Below, in pieces: positions 15,987 through 23,046 of a DNA stretch of 25,643 nucleotides; the first letter of the stretch is position 1; every line of letters starts with the position of its first letter. Both the position numbers and the translations under genes were made by a program. The notes under the pieces were generated by a model. That model was not told the origin of the DNA, searched no databases, and saw only the letters and a program-made list of their open reading frames with translations. The stretch spans positions 1 to 25,643 of the forward strand of contig DAIOHQ010000036.1 of assembly GCA_036744635.1 (NCBI GenBank). The letters are read 5' to 3'. The stretch is from DAIOHQ01 sp036744635. GTDB lineage: Bacteria > Planctomycetota > Phycisphaerae > Tepidisphaerales > Tepidisphaeraceae.

Positions 15987-18041
15987 CTACTTCTTCTCCC
16001 CCGGCCGCGTGGTCGGCTGGGTGGTGGGCGCCTTCTTGGTGATTTCCACGATCTGATACATCTGCGCCCGCTGAATCTGCGCCGGCGGCTGTGGCCTCTG
16101 CTGCCGCGGCTTGGCCTGCTCCGGCGGCTTGGGATACGGCACCGCGATGCTCCACCACTCCGTCAACTCCCAGTCAAATTGCTCGGGCGTCACGAAACGC
16201 CGCACCATCTCCGGGGCCGGGCGCGGCTTGGCATTGGGATAGTGTTTCTTGTCCAGCGGATCCCCCTTGACGCGCGGCAGGATGAAAAAGACCCGCTCTC
16301 CGGCGCTCAAGGCATCGCTCATGATCTTGCGCTCGGCATCGCCAAGCTGCTTGGGATCGAGGTCCTTCAGCCGCTTGTACAGCGAATCCCGCCGGCCGGG
16401 ATCGAGCGGATTGGGATCATCCCACTTGAAGTTCGGCAGGTTTTGAATGTATCCCTTGTTGAACGTCTCGCCGGTATAGGTTTGGTAGTCGCGCACGAAT
16501 GTCAGGTGGTGCAGCAGCCCCTGATCGGGGCAGATTACAACCGAGTTGGCCGGCACGTTTGCCAGCACGTACTCGGTGTTCATCTGCAAAATCAGCCGGC
16601 TGTACCGGTCCATTTCCATCACGTTCGTCCCATCGTGCAGGTGGACCGCGATCGCGATAAAGCACATCACCCCCGCCCCGATCCGCACTGTCCGCGCCAG
16701 GCCGATCTGCTTTGCGTCCACCGCCGCCTGGTCGATCCGCGCGATCACCCAGAACGCCGCCATCGCCAGCGCCGGCAGGATGGTCAGGAAAAAGCGCAGA
16801 TACCCGATGTGCATGTGATCCACCATGCCGAAGCTGTCGGGCGCCCAGTAATACAGCACATAAATCCCCACGCACGGCAGGATCCAACTCAGCAGCATCG
16901 TCGCGAAGCGCCAGTTCCACCAGAACAGCGCCACCAGCCCGGCCAGGGCCAGCGGGAAAAACAAAAACAGCCCGCCATTGTTCAGATGCCGCAGCATCGT
17001 CTCCCAGTTGTCCCAGGCATACTCGATGCCGAAGCCGTCAGATTCGTTGGTCGGGTCATATCCCGTCAGCGTCCCCATCGCCTTCAGGTTGTAGGAAACC
17101 AGCAGCACCACCGGCAGCGCCCACGAACCCATCAGCAGCGCGCTCTCCAGCCAGCGCTGTTTGGCCGGCCCGCTTGCCTGCTGCGCCCCCAGCCCGGCCC
17201 GCCGTGCTGCCGCCCGCATCTCCCGCGCCAATTCCCGGAGCTGATCCCCGACATCCTCCAGCATTCCGCGCGGACCTTCGCTGAACAGCGACTCCAGTGC
17301 TGACATCGCCAGCAGCAGCGTTCCTGCAAGGAAACGCAATCCCGCCACCAGCGCGCTTTTCAGCCCGCGCCAGCCGAGCGGAAACAGCTCCAGATAAAAC
17401 GCCACCACCACGCACACCGGCAGCACCAGCAGTCCCTCGGTATAGCGAATCGTCGTCGTATACCCGATCAAAAATCCCCCCAGCGCCGCCCGCCACGCCC
17501 CCTGCACCTGCCACCAGCGGATCAGCAGATACATCCCCCACGCCGCGCAGAAAATCGCCGTCGCGTGACTGTTCGGATTGCTCGTCAATTGCATGGTGGT
17601 CGGGCTCGTCGCCACCACCGCCGTCCCCAGCACCGCCAGGAACGATCCGGCCACCAACCGGATCAGCAGAAACGTCGCGGCCATCGCCAGCGTCGTCGCC
17701 ACCGGGTTGATCCAGTAGGTCAACACCGGCCCCCACGTCGGCCCGCCGATCTTCAGGCACGCCGCCACCAGCGCCGGCAGGCCAATCGGATACTTGGGAT
17801 AATACCGCTCAAATTCGGTGCCATAATCCACCCCCACCCACATCGCCCCCACGAACTGATGCGGGTCGAATCCGCCAATCAGCGGGCGCTGCGGCGCGAA
17901 TTTCATCGTCCCGTGCTCGGCCAGCATCCGGCCACCAACGAGGTAGCCGTTCTGATCCACCCCGCTGTGTGCCGGCACCCAATAGATGCAGTGCGCCACA
18001 AAAAACAATCCGACGATGATGGCCGCAAAAAAAATCCCCAT
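15987..18041 (-). CDS. polytopic membrane protein, GT-C glycosyltransferase-like (PMT/ArnT type)
   Basis: A 684-residue protein with about ten hydrophobic helices through residue 450, then a soluble C-terminal domain. After the first helix come an extracytoplasmic loop with an acidic residue (GVDQNGYLVGGRML) and FERYYPKYPIGLPAL, the layout of GT-C enzymes such as PMT and ArnT, which use polyprenyl-phosphate sugars. A 50-residue insert near residues 265-315 is rich in Glu, Arg and Ala. The C-terminus is a Pro/Gln/Lys/Thr-rich tail. Donor and acceptor are unknown. The start is uncertain: ATG 18041 sits directly before the first helix, but the frame is open to 18464 and codon use looks coding to about 18210, so ATG 18284 is possible. 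The FkbM gene lies upstream on the same strand. Confidence 0.75.
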   Translation of the reverse strand: MGIFFAAIIVGLFFVAHCIYWVPAHSGVDQNGYLVGGRMLAEHGTMKFAPQRPLIGGFDPHQFVGAMWVGVDYGTEFERYYPKYPIGLPALVAACLKIGGPTWGPVLTYWINPVATTLAMAATFLLIRLVAGSFLAVLGTAVVATSPTTMQLTSNPNSHATAIFCAAWGMYLLIRWWQVQGAWRAALGGFLIGYTTTIRYTEGLLVLPVCVVVAFYLELFPLGWRGLKSALVAGLRFLAGTLLLAMSALESLFSEGPRGMLEDVGDQLRELAREMRAAARRAGLGAQQASGPAKQRWLESALLMGSWALPVVLLVSYNLKAMGTLTGYDPTNESDGFGIEYAWDNWETMLRHLNNGGLFLFFPLALAGLVALFWWNWRFATMLLSWILPCVGIYVLYYWAPDSFGMVDHMHIGYLRFFLTILPALAMAAFWVIARIDQAAVDAKQIGLARTVRIGAGVMCFIAIAVHLHDGTNVMEMDRYSRLILQMNTEYVLANVPANSVVICPDQGLLHHLTFVRDYQTYTGETFNKGYIQNLPNFKWDDPNPLDPGRRDSLYKRLKDLDPKQLGDAERKIMSDALSAGERVFFILPRVKGDPLDKKHYPNAKPRPAPEMVRRFVTPEQFDWELTEWWSIAVPYPKPPEQAKPRQQRPQPPAQIQRAQMYQIVEITKKAPTTQPTTRPGEKK

Positions 18042-18508
18042 CCGCCGCGTCCCCAGCGACTCCCCCCCGTGCAACAATGGCAAGCTATTGACATCCGGCT
18101 CCCGTGCCCGTCCCCGCGCCAGCGTCCGCGCACTCTCCACCGGCGCAGCCGCCTCCCGCCTCTCCGTCCCCTCGCGAACCTTCACCGGCCGCCCCAGCAC
18201 CGCCCCGACTACAGAATCATAAGACAACGTAGAAATGGCGAATCTCCCTCGCTCAAGGCCGTTTCCGGCAAAAAAACACCGCATCCCATCTCGAAATATT
18301 CGAGGGTTGGGCGTCTTTACATACGACGCCCCTCCGCCCATGTTGACATGAATTTCCCGCCCCCAGCCCTCGCAACACCTACAGTGGAAGCAGTTTGAAA
18401 AACCTCTTCCGGTGGGGCAGACATTCTTGTCTGCCACGGGACAATGTACCCATTGGCCCGTCAAACGTTTCTGAAACAGTCTCTAGTAATATGGGTAGCT
18501 GGTATCGG
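18042..18508. other. uncertain 5' extension and spacer with palindrome
   Basis: The stretch between the membrane-protein core and the FkbM stop. Bases 18042 to about 18210 may encode the N-terminus of the membrane protein (high GC at third positions). Bases 18220-18508 look noncoding, with AT-rich patches and the palindrome at 18411-18439. Confidence 0.45.
18411..18439. repeat. REP-like palindrome, copy 2
   Basis: Contains GGCAGACATTCTTGTCTGCC, a perfect 8-bp stem with a TTCT loop, preceded by GGTGGG. It matches 11234-11262 at 27 of 29 bases and is intergenic. Confidence 0.75.
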
Positions 18509-19327
18509 CTAGTCGTTCGCAAAGAACAAAAAGTTGCTCACATATTCCCCCGTCCCCACCCGATCCAGCCGGCTGGTCTGATGTTCCTCGACATCAAACT
18601 CGGCCAGCGCCCGCGGCGTCCCATCAGGACTCAGATACTCCCCGCGGTACCCCGCCGCCGCCAGCCAGTCCAGCGTCTGCCCGATGGGAATGCTCGAATG
18701 CCGCTGCTCGATTTCGATCAGCAAATTCGGCCGATGCCGCCGCAACGTCTCCGTCCCACCTTGCAGCACGCTCAATTCGTGGCCTTCCACGTCGATCTTG
18801 ATGAAGGAAATCCGCCCCGTCACGTCCTTGCACACCTCATCAAGCCGCCGCAACGGAACCCTGTAGCTCTTTCCCCCATTCCCACGCGGCTCGAGTGTCG
18901 CAAAACCCGTCTTGCGCCGCCCGGCCTCGATGGGAATGAACAATTCTGCTTCCCCTTCTTTTGCGGACAGGGCGCAATTCACCACCGTTACCGGCAGCTG
19001 CAGATGCCGCGTGGCCCGCTGCAGCATCCGCGCCAGTTCCGGAATCGGCTCGATGCTGATCACCCGTCCACCCGGTGCGACGTGCCGGCACAGCGAATAG
19101 GTGTAGTCGCCGATGTGCGCGCCCACGTCGATCGCGGTCGTCCCCGCCTCCACCAGGCGATGCAGCAGATGAACTTCCCGCTCCCCATCCGCCAGGAACG
19201 CCTCGCCCGCCCGCACAAAGCGAACGTGCGCTGGAATCGCCCGACGAATCGTCTCCTTCGCCCGGTCCTTCGCATATCGCATCAGTCCTGCCATACCCAT
19301 GGCGGCCATCATAGGGACCAAGCCCAT
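18509..19327 (-). CDS. FkbM family methyltransferase
   Basis: A 272-residue SAM-dependent methyltransferase of the FkbM family, which often methylates sugar hydroxyls of glycans, lipids or secondary metabolites. Visible motifs are the SAM loop AIDVGAHIGDYTYSLCR (residues 65-81), ISIEPIPELARML and the family signature FIKIDVEGHELSVLQGG. The start is set at ATG 19327, with AAAGGG nearby; several further Met codons follow within 15 residues, so the exact start is uncertain. The gene begins 13 bp after the PIN toxin stop and precedes the GT-C-like membrane protein, so a role in modifying a surface glycan is plausible but inferred. Confidence 0.88.
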   Translation of the reverse strand: MGLVPMMAAMGMAGLMRYAKDRAKETIRRAIPAHVRFVRAGEAFLADGEREVHLLHRLVEAGTTAIDVGAHIGDYTYSLCRHVAPGGRVISIEPIPELARMLQRATRHLQLPVTVVNCALSAKEGEAELFIPIEAGRRKTGFATLEPRGNGGKSYRVPLRRLDEVCKDVTGRISFIKIDVEGHELSVLQGGTETLRRHRPNLLIEIEQRHSSIPIGQTLDWLAAAGYRGEYLSPDGTPRALAEFDVEEHQTSRLDRVGTGEYVSNFLFFAND

Positions 19328-19340
19328 CCATTCCAACCCT

Positions 19341-19763
19341 TTAGGCAGCCCGAATCAGCACGATCTTGAACGGCCATTTGAGCTTCATCCAGGATCGTTC
19401 TGCGGTATACACAACCGGGTTTACAGTGCGGGGCCTGGCTTGGATTGCCCGTTGTGCAAGGGCCAGGCATGCCCGGTCGCCTAGGGAGGCGCCAATAGAG
19501 ATAGTGGACACCCGCATGACAGCAGCGTACCGGGCCAACTCTGCATCAAAATCGATCACCCTCAGTCCCAGATCATCGATGGTGGCCTGCGCTTCCTCCA
19601 CCGGCATGCCCTTTTCGCACAGCTTACCAAGGACTTCGCAGGTATTGACGGTCGTCATCCAGGAAGGGCCCGCATCGAGAGCGGCTTCCACGACGTCCTG
19701 CCCATTCTCCTGCTGCAGGTACGCCAGGATCGCCGAGGCGTCCAGGACATTGACGTTACTCAC
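19341..19763 (-). CDS. PIN-domain toxin (VapC-like)
   Basis: A 140-residue PIN-domain RNase. The acidic site is visible: D8 in VLDASAIL, E43 in NTCEVLGKL and D96 in SLGDRACLALA; the fourth position reads TAERSW (E122), where Asp is more usual. PIN toxins of VapBC modules cleave tRNA or rRNA when freed from the antitoxin. The GTG start lies inside the end of the antitoxin gene (8-bp overlap), typical of coupled toxin-antitoxin translation. The FkbM gene follows after 13 bp on the same strand. The Asp-to-Glu change keeps the charge, so activity may be retained. Confidence 0.88.
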   Translation of the reverse strand: MSNVNVLDASAILAYLQQENGQDVVEAALDAGPSWMTTVNTCEVLGKLCEKGMPVEEAQATIDDLGLRVIDFDAELARYAAVMRVSTISIGASLGDRACLALAQRAIQARPRTVNPVVYTAERSWMKLKWPFKIVLIRAA

Positions 19764-20013
19764 GTTCCCCCTCCACCTTGCGCTCGGCCATCAACTCTTT
19801 GCTGAGACTCACTGTGGAAGGAATGTGGCGCCCCACCCTTTCGCGCGCCATCCGCCGCGCGGCTTTGGCATTCATCAGCGTGGCGTGATCCCCCTCCACG
19901 ATAAGCACCACCTCGGCTCCCACCTCCATGCCAAGGTGCTGGCGCACTTCCGCCGGAATCACGATGCGCCCCCCATCCGCAACCCGAAGAACAGCGCGGC
20001 CTGATTGGCGCAT
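19756..20013 (-). CDS. AbrB/MazE-fold antitoxin
   Basis: An 85-residue protein with a SpoVT/AbrB-type swapped-hairpin DNA-binding domain in the first 50 residues (GGRIVIPAEVRQHLGMEVGAEV). A charged C-terminal tail (SLSKELMAERKVEGERE) would bind and block the PIN toxin. It has a strong AGGAG six bases before ATG 20013 and a consensus-like promoter upstream. An 8-bp inverted repeat around the -10 box suggests autoregulation. It overlaps the toxin gene by 8 bp. Confidence 0.9.
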   Translation of the reverse strand: MRQSGRAVLRVADGGRIVIPAEVRQHLGMEVGAEVVLIVEGDHATLMNAKAARRMARERVGRHIPSTVSLSKELMAERKVEGERE

Positions 20014-20022
20014 GGCGAACTC

Positions 20023-20073
20023 CTAAAATGTGCCAGAACGTATTATATTGCCATTTTAGTTATGTCTTGTCAA
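20023..20073 (-). promoter_or_regulatory. antitoxin-toxin promoter with palindromic operator
   Basis: On the minus strand, TTGACA (20073-20068) and TATAAT (20047-20042) are separated by 20 bp, longer than ideal. A perfect 8-bp inverted repeat, CTAAAATG at 20059-20052 and CATTTTAG at 20030-20023, brackets the -10 box and abuts the AGGAG ribosome-binding site. This arrangement suits repression by the AbrB-type antitoxin. Confidence 0.65.
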
Positions 20074-20112
20074 TAAAAAGAGATGTGGACCGACGAGAAT
20101 CTCCCACGCCTT

Positions 20113-20416
20113 TCACTTGCCCCGCGGCAAAAACGCATCCATCTCGCGCAGCACCCGCCGCCGATTCCGCTTCAGCAGAAACTCTTTCGGCAGCGGGTGT
20201 AGCGCATGTGTCCGGAAATCGCTCGACGGCAAACCCGCCCGACCACTTCACCCCGCGCAGCCGCGGGTCGGCCGCCGCCTCCTCCGCCGCCTCATCCCGC
20301 AGGAAATCATAGGGTGAGGTGAACACCCCTTCAGACCGGCAGGCCGGACACGCCACCGCCAAATCCCCCCGCTCCCCTCCCGGCAGAAGCCCAAACCTGA
20401 CGCCAGTCCCGATCAT
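20113..20416 (-). pseudogene. frameshifted small gene, function unknown
   Basis: From ATG 20416 one frame reads IGTGVRFGLLPGGERGDLAV, then CPACRSEGVFTSPYDFLRDE and WSGGFAVERFP. Near 20205-20215 this frame turns into Ala-rich, unnatural sequence, while the +1 frame there reads HALHPLPKEFLLKRNRRR followed by VLREMDAFLPRGK and a TGA at 20113-20115. Joining the two gives a coherent protein of about 100 residues. The likely cause is one extra base (or two missing) around the CCGGACACA stretch. A CPAC motif suggests half a metal site. It could be a true pseudogene, a sequencing error or, less likely, programmed frameshifting. I do not recognise the family. Confidence 0.45.
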
Positions 20417-20499
20417 TGCCGCAGTATAACCTGCTTCCGCATGAGGCTCTGTCTGAAATTGCAACTGGCAGGCCACGGGCACGCACCGTGCGTCCCCGT

Positions 20500-20688
20500 A
20501 TGACATTTCCGGCGAACAAAATCGCTTGCCGGCGGAGGAAAATGTGTTTTGCTCAAAGGAAAATCGACTGTCAGCGCGCGAAAATCCGCCATGCCTCCAC
20601 GAACATTCGCTATAAGCCAGAGAATATCCTGTCCGATCAGAGGAAGATGCATTTTCATCGAAAGACCTTGTGTATTGCCCGTCTTGCA
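20500..20688. repeat. degenerate 21-bp array with phased A-tracts
   Basis: Nine consecutive 21-bp units start at 20500, 20521, 20542, 20563, 20584, 20605, 20626, 20647 and 20668. Eight begin AT (mostly ATG or ATC), and most end in GAAA, GAAC, GAAT or GAAG, so an AAAAT-like tract recurs every 21 bp, two helical turns. The interior is poorly conserved. Translated, it is a 7-residue periodicity in either direction. Confidence 0.7.
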
Positions 20689-20891
20689 CGAACGGGGGCC
20701 GGCGCTATTTTCGGAAGCGGTGGCGAGACAATCTGCAAGGCAGCGGACAAAGCCGCACCCCCCTCCCCTCCGACGGGCCGTCACCGCGCCGCCCCGAGCG
20801 ACAATCCACCCTGATGGGCGGGAAGGAGATGGCGGAAGGCGGACAAGCCAGAGAATGCCTCTTGACCCTCTCGGCTGCTCTCTTCTCGGTT

Positions 20892-21122
20892 CTCCCCGCT
20901 CCCCGGACCGCCCGCGCCGGGTGATGGACCGCCCGCGCCGCTCCGCGGAGCCACCGCGCCGCTCCACGGAGCCACGGCGCCGCCCCACGGAGCCACCGCG
21001 TCGCTCCCTGGAGCGACCACGCCGCTCCACGAAGCCAAGCCGCCGCTCCACGGAAACACGGCGCCGCTCCTTGGAGCGACCACGCCGCTCCCTGGAAACA
21101 CGGCACCGCTCCACCAAGGTTT
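20892..21122. repeat. 21-bp palindromic GC-rich array
   Basis: Eleven 21-bp units, best conserved from 20934 to 21101. The core is CGCCGCTCCACGGAGCCAC with a small palindrome GCTCC-NN-GGAGC whose central two bases vary (AC, GC, CT, TT). Some units have lost the right arm (GGAAAC). All frames are open, giving 7-residue repeats such as RSTEPPR on the + strand or GSVERRG on the minus strand. Confidence 0.8.
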
Positions 21123-21438
21123 CCCAGCGTATGCCTGCCATTAAGCGATGTGAATGCAAGACTTATAGCAGAAAATGCGATTTTCGCATCCGTGGGACGG
21201 GGCGGCCCCCCCTGGTACCCCTCCCACACCCTTCCCCACCCGCAATCCCCGCCGGATAGCCTGTCATCGAGGTGCATCCGCTTTGCTGATCCCCAAACCC
21301 GCGTTGCCAACAGCGCGAAGGGCGTGCGCAGCTTCGCCCCCCGCCGCTCCGGTTTTCCTGCCGCCATTATTTGCCAGAAATGAGCGCTACCCGGTATGCT
21401 GTCGCGAGTTAGCGCGTACCGTGATCGGGATGTTATAT

Positions 21439-21457
21439 GGCGCGCGCGCCGTATAAT
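21439..21457 (+). promoter_or_regulatory. candidate cassette promoter next to a CG palindrome
   Basis: TATAAT at 21452-21457 lies 5 bp upstream of the cassette junction and 27 bp upstream of the cassette gene start. It is preceded directly by a 12-bp alternating CG palindrome, GGCGCGCGCGCC (21439-21450). No clear -35 box is seen. Confidence 0.35.
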
Positions 21458-21462
21458 GGTAG

Positions 21463-21994
21463 TTATGCAGCCAAGGCACCACCCATGAGACTCGCAAAAC
21501 TCAGCACCGACGAATTCGCCGACACAAGCGCGCTCGATACCTTTTTCTCAGGCCTGCCGCGCCGCACGCCGCCGGGTTTGTTTCTTGTGCGGAACCAGAT
21601 CGCGGCCGACGGGTTGTTCCCTGAGGAAACGATCCTGTTCAGCCTCAGCGGCCGCGTTAGCTTCGTCGGGAAAGTGCAATCGGGCCGGCAGCCGAACAGT
21701 TTCGAGCAGCAGGAAGCATTTCCATACTGCATCATAGTTGAGCCAACCTCGATCCAGAGGGTTGACGTTTCTCTGGCAGAACTCGAACGCCGATTAAACG
21801 TGGCTGGTGTTCACATTTCGCTGGGCGGGCAAGGTTGGACCAAACTGCCAGACAGCCCAGAGGCGGAAGCTGTAGTGAAGGCGTTGCTGGCGGACAACGA
21901 GGCTGCATAACCAAACACTGCACTGGACCGGGGACACGACGGTTCTTGTGATCCGAACCATGGTTGTCGGCCCCGGCCAGTGAATGTTGGTCCG
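21463..21994 (+). mobile_element. integron-type gene cassette (532 bp)
   Basis: The cassette begins after the G of GTTATGC (21462-21468) and ends at the G of GTTAGCC (21994-22000). It holds one gene and, at its 3' end, an attC-like site whose first arm GCATAAC (21905-21911) is the exact reverse complement of the 5' junction GTTATGC, as expected for an excisable circular cassette. No integrase or second attC is visible, so it is either a lone cassette inserted at a secondary site or the relic of an array. Confidence 0.7.
21485..21910 (+). CDS. cassette-encoded protein of unknown function
   Basis: A 141-residue soluble protein with no signal peptide or membrane helix. The sequence alternates beta-like stretches (PPGLFLVRNQ, EETILFSLSGRVSFVGKV and YCIIVEPTSIQRVDVSL) with a helical segment (AELERRLN). 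I do not recognise the family. ATG 21485 lies 22 bp inside the cassette, and the stop codon TAA is embedded in the first arm of the attC site, the standard compact layout of integron cassettes. Integron cassettes often carry genes of unknown function, including toxin-antitoxin, modification and defence genes; nothing here allows a choice among these. Confidence 0.8.
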   Translation: MRLAKLSTDEFADTSALDTFFSGLPRRTPPGLFLVRNQIAADGLFPEETILFSLSGRVSFVGKVQSGRQPNSFEQQEAFPYCIIVEPTSIQRVDVSLAELERRLNVAGVHISLGGQGWTKLPDSPEAEAVVKALLADNEAA

Positions 21995-22000
21995 TTAGCC
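21905..22000 (+). other. attC recombination site
   Basis: A 96-bp imperfect palindrome bounded by R'' GCATAAC and R' GTTAGCC. Inside, CACTGG (21921-21926) pairs with CCAGTG (21977-21982) and CCGGGG (21928-21933) with CCCCGG (21971-21976). A single unpaired A at 21927 acts as an extrahelical base, the feature that directs integrase to the folded strand. GGTTC (21941-21945) and GAACC (21955-21959) close the inner stem. Confidence 0.75.
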
Positions 22001-22003
22001 GGC

Positions 22004-22155
22004 GTAATTGTTTAGCGTGTCAAAGGGCCGTTTTTCAGGCGTTTTTTCACAATTCGCTCGCGCGGTGGCGCGATTTTCGGTTTGCGAACGCGATAAACCC
22101 GCGTGTTTTCACTGAAAACGGGGGTTTTGAGCCTCCAGACACGCTAAACAATTAC
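22004..22155. mobile_element. MITE with IS66-like ends
   Basis: A 152-bp element with perfect 18-bp terminal inverted repeats, GTAATTGTTTAGCGTGTC at 22004-22021 and its complement at 22138-22155. It is flanked by an 8-bp duplication, TAGCCGGC, at 21996-22003 and 22156-22163. GTAA ends and 8-bp duplications are those of the IS66 family. The interior encodes no transposase, so it would have to move with an enzyme supplied elsewhere. Confidence 0.85.
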
Positions 22156-22197
22156 TAGCCGGCTTGGTACCGCGATCGCATCAGCAAAAGGCATGCA

Positions 22198-23046
22198 ATG
22201 GCGTCAGTCACCATCACGTTGTTTCTTCGCCACGGCGATGGCACGCGTTTGCGAAAGGCCGAGGTATCGAATTGGAGCGGCGCAGCACTTGCCGCGCCGC
22301 GAACCGACTTTGACGAACTTCTTGCGAGAGACGAACTTGAGGGTTCCGGCGTATATATCTTAACGGGCACCGATCCTGCAACCAGTAAGCCGATGGCCTA
22401 TATCGGCGAAGCAGAGATCCTGTCAGATCGGCTCAAGACCCACAAGAACCTAGATTTTTGGATTGCCGCGGTCGTCTTTAAGGATGAGAACCTCACAAAA
22501 TCCCATTTTCGTTATCTCGAAGGCCGGCTTATTGACCAGGCGAAGGCGGCAAACAGGTTCATACTTCACAATACTCAGTCGAGTGGAGCGAAATTGCCGG
22601 AAGCGGATCGCGCTGATATGGAAGAGTTCCTTGTGAAGATTCATCAACTCCTTCCGGTTCTTGGATCTGACGTTCTCACACCGCTTGGCGGACCACAACC
22701 CCCTGGGCTTTCGGAGCCTGCGCTGCAAACTGAAATCAAAGGCCTCGTGGCTCGGGGACGCCGGACACCTGCCGGATTTGTAGTACTCGCTGGTTCCCAA
22801 GCCGTTGCTGAGCCACGACCGAGTGCCGAGCAATATTGGCCGACACTGCTTTTATTGCGCCAACAACTTCTTGCGGATGGTAGCGTAGCTGAACAAGGCG
22901 GCCATTGGGTGTTCACGCAAGACGTAGAGTTTTCAAGTCCCAGCCAGGCCGCCTCCATTATCAACGGGGGCAACATGAACGGCCTAATTGCATGGAAGGA
23001 TGCAAAAGGAACCACACTCGGCGATCTCGAAACAGGGGACGCATAA
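22198..23046 (+). CDS. GIY-YIG nuclease-like protein with DUF4357 domain
   Basis: A 282-residue protein. Residues 45-125 form a GIY-YIG fold: GSGVYILTG and MAYIGEAE replace the two hallmark triplets, followed by LKTHKNLDFWIAAVVF and a Glu in RYLEGRLID. The C-terminus (TPAGFVVLAGS, then ASIINGGNMNGLIAWKDAKG) matches DUF4357, a common partner domain. Such proteins are annotated as GIY-YIG nuclease family, with roles suspected in restriction or DNA processing. AAAAGG seven bases before ATG 22198 supports the start. The last codons (GDA and stop) fall in the first unit of a 19-bp tandem repeat, so the original 3' end has probably been altered. It may be a second integron cassette whose attC was lost. 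Confidence 0.85.
   Translation: MASVTITLFLRHGDGTRLRKAEVSNWSGAALAAPRTDFDELLARDELEGSGVYILTGTDPATSKPMAYIGEAEILSDRLKTHKNLDFWIAAVVFKDENLTKSHFRYLEGRLIDQAKAANRFILHNTQSSGAKLPEADRADMEEFLVKIHQLLPVLGSDVLTPLGGPQPPGLSEPALQTEIKGLVARGRRTPAGFVVLAGSQAVAEPRPSAEQYWPTLLLLRQQLLADGSVAEQGGHWVFTQDVEFSSPSQAASIINGGNMNGLIAWKDAKGTTLGDLETGDA

Larger units (their letters stand above)
20417..21438. other. gene-poor region carrying two 21-bp periodic arrays
   Basis: No recognisable protein is encoded in about 1 kb, although several frames on both strands stay open because both arrays have a period divisible by three. The arrays lie at 20500-20688 and 20892-21122, with 203 bp of unique DNA between them. From 21123 to 21438 I see only a weak 6-bp hairpin at 21175-21189. 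Confidence 0.55.

Noticed and set aside
14601..17303. A 900-codon open frame on the + strand
   Set aside because: It is antisense to the ATP-grasp and membrane-protein genes, is rich in Arg, His, Pro and Gln, and has no domain; it results from high GC at third positions on the other strand.
20500..21122. CRISPR array
   Set aside because: The units are directly adjacent with a 21-bp period; there are no unique spacers between conserved repeats and no cas genes.
21175..21189. Hairpin ATGCGA-TTT-TCGCAT as terminator
   Set aside because: The stem is only 6 bp, there is no following T run, and no gene ends nearby.
21964..22158. Small + strand open frame ending NGGFEPPDTLNNY
   Set aside because: It lies in the attC site and the MITE; its end is encoded by the MITE terminal repeat.
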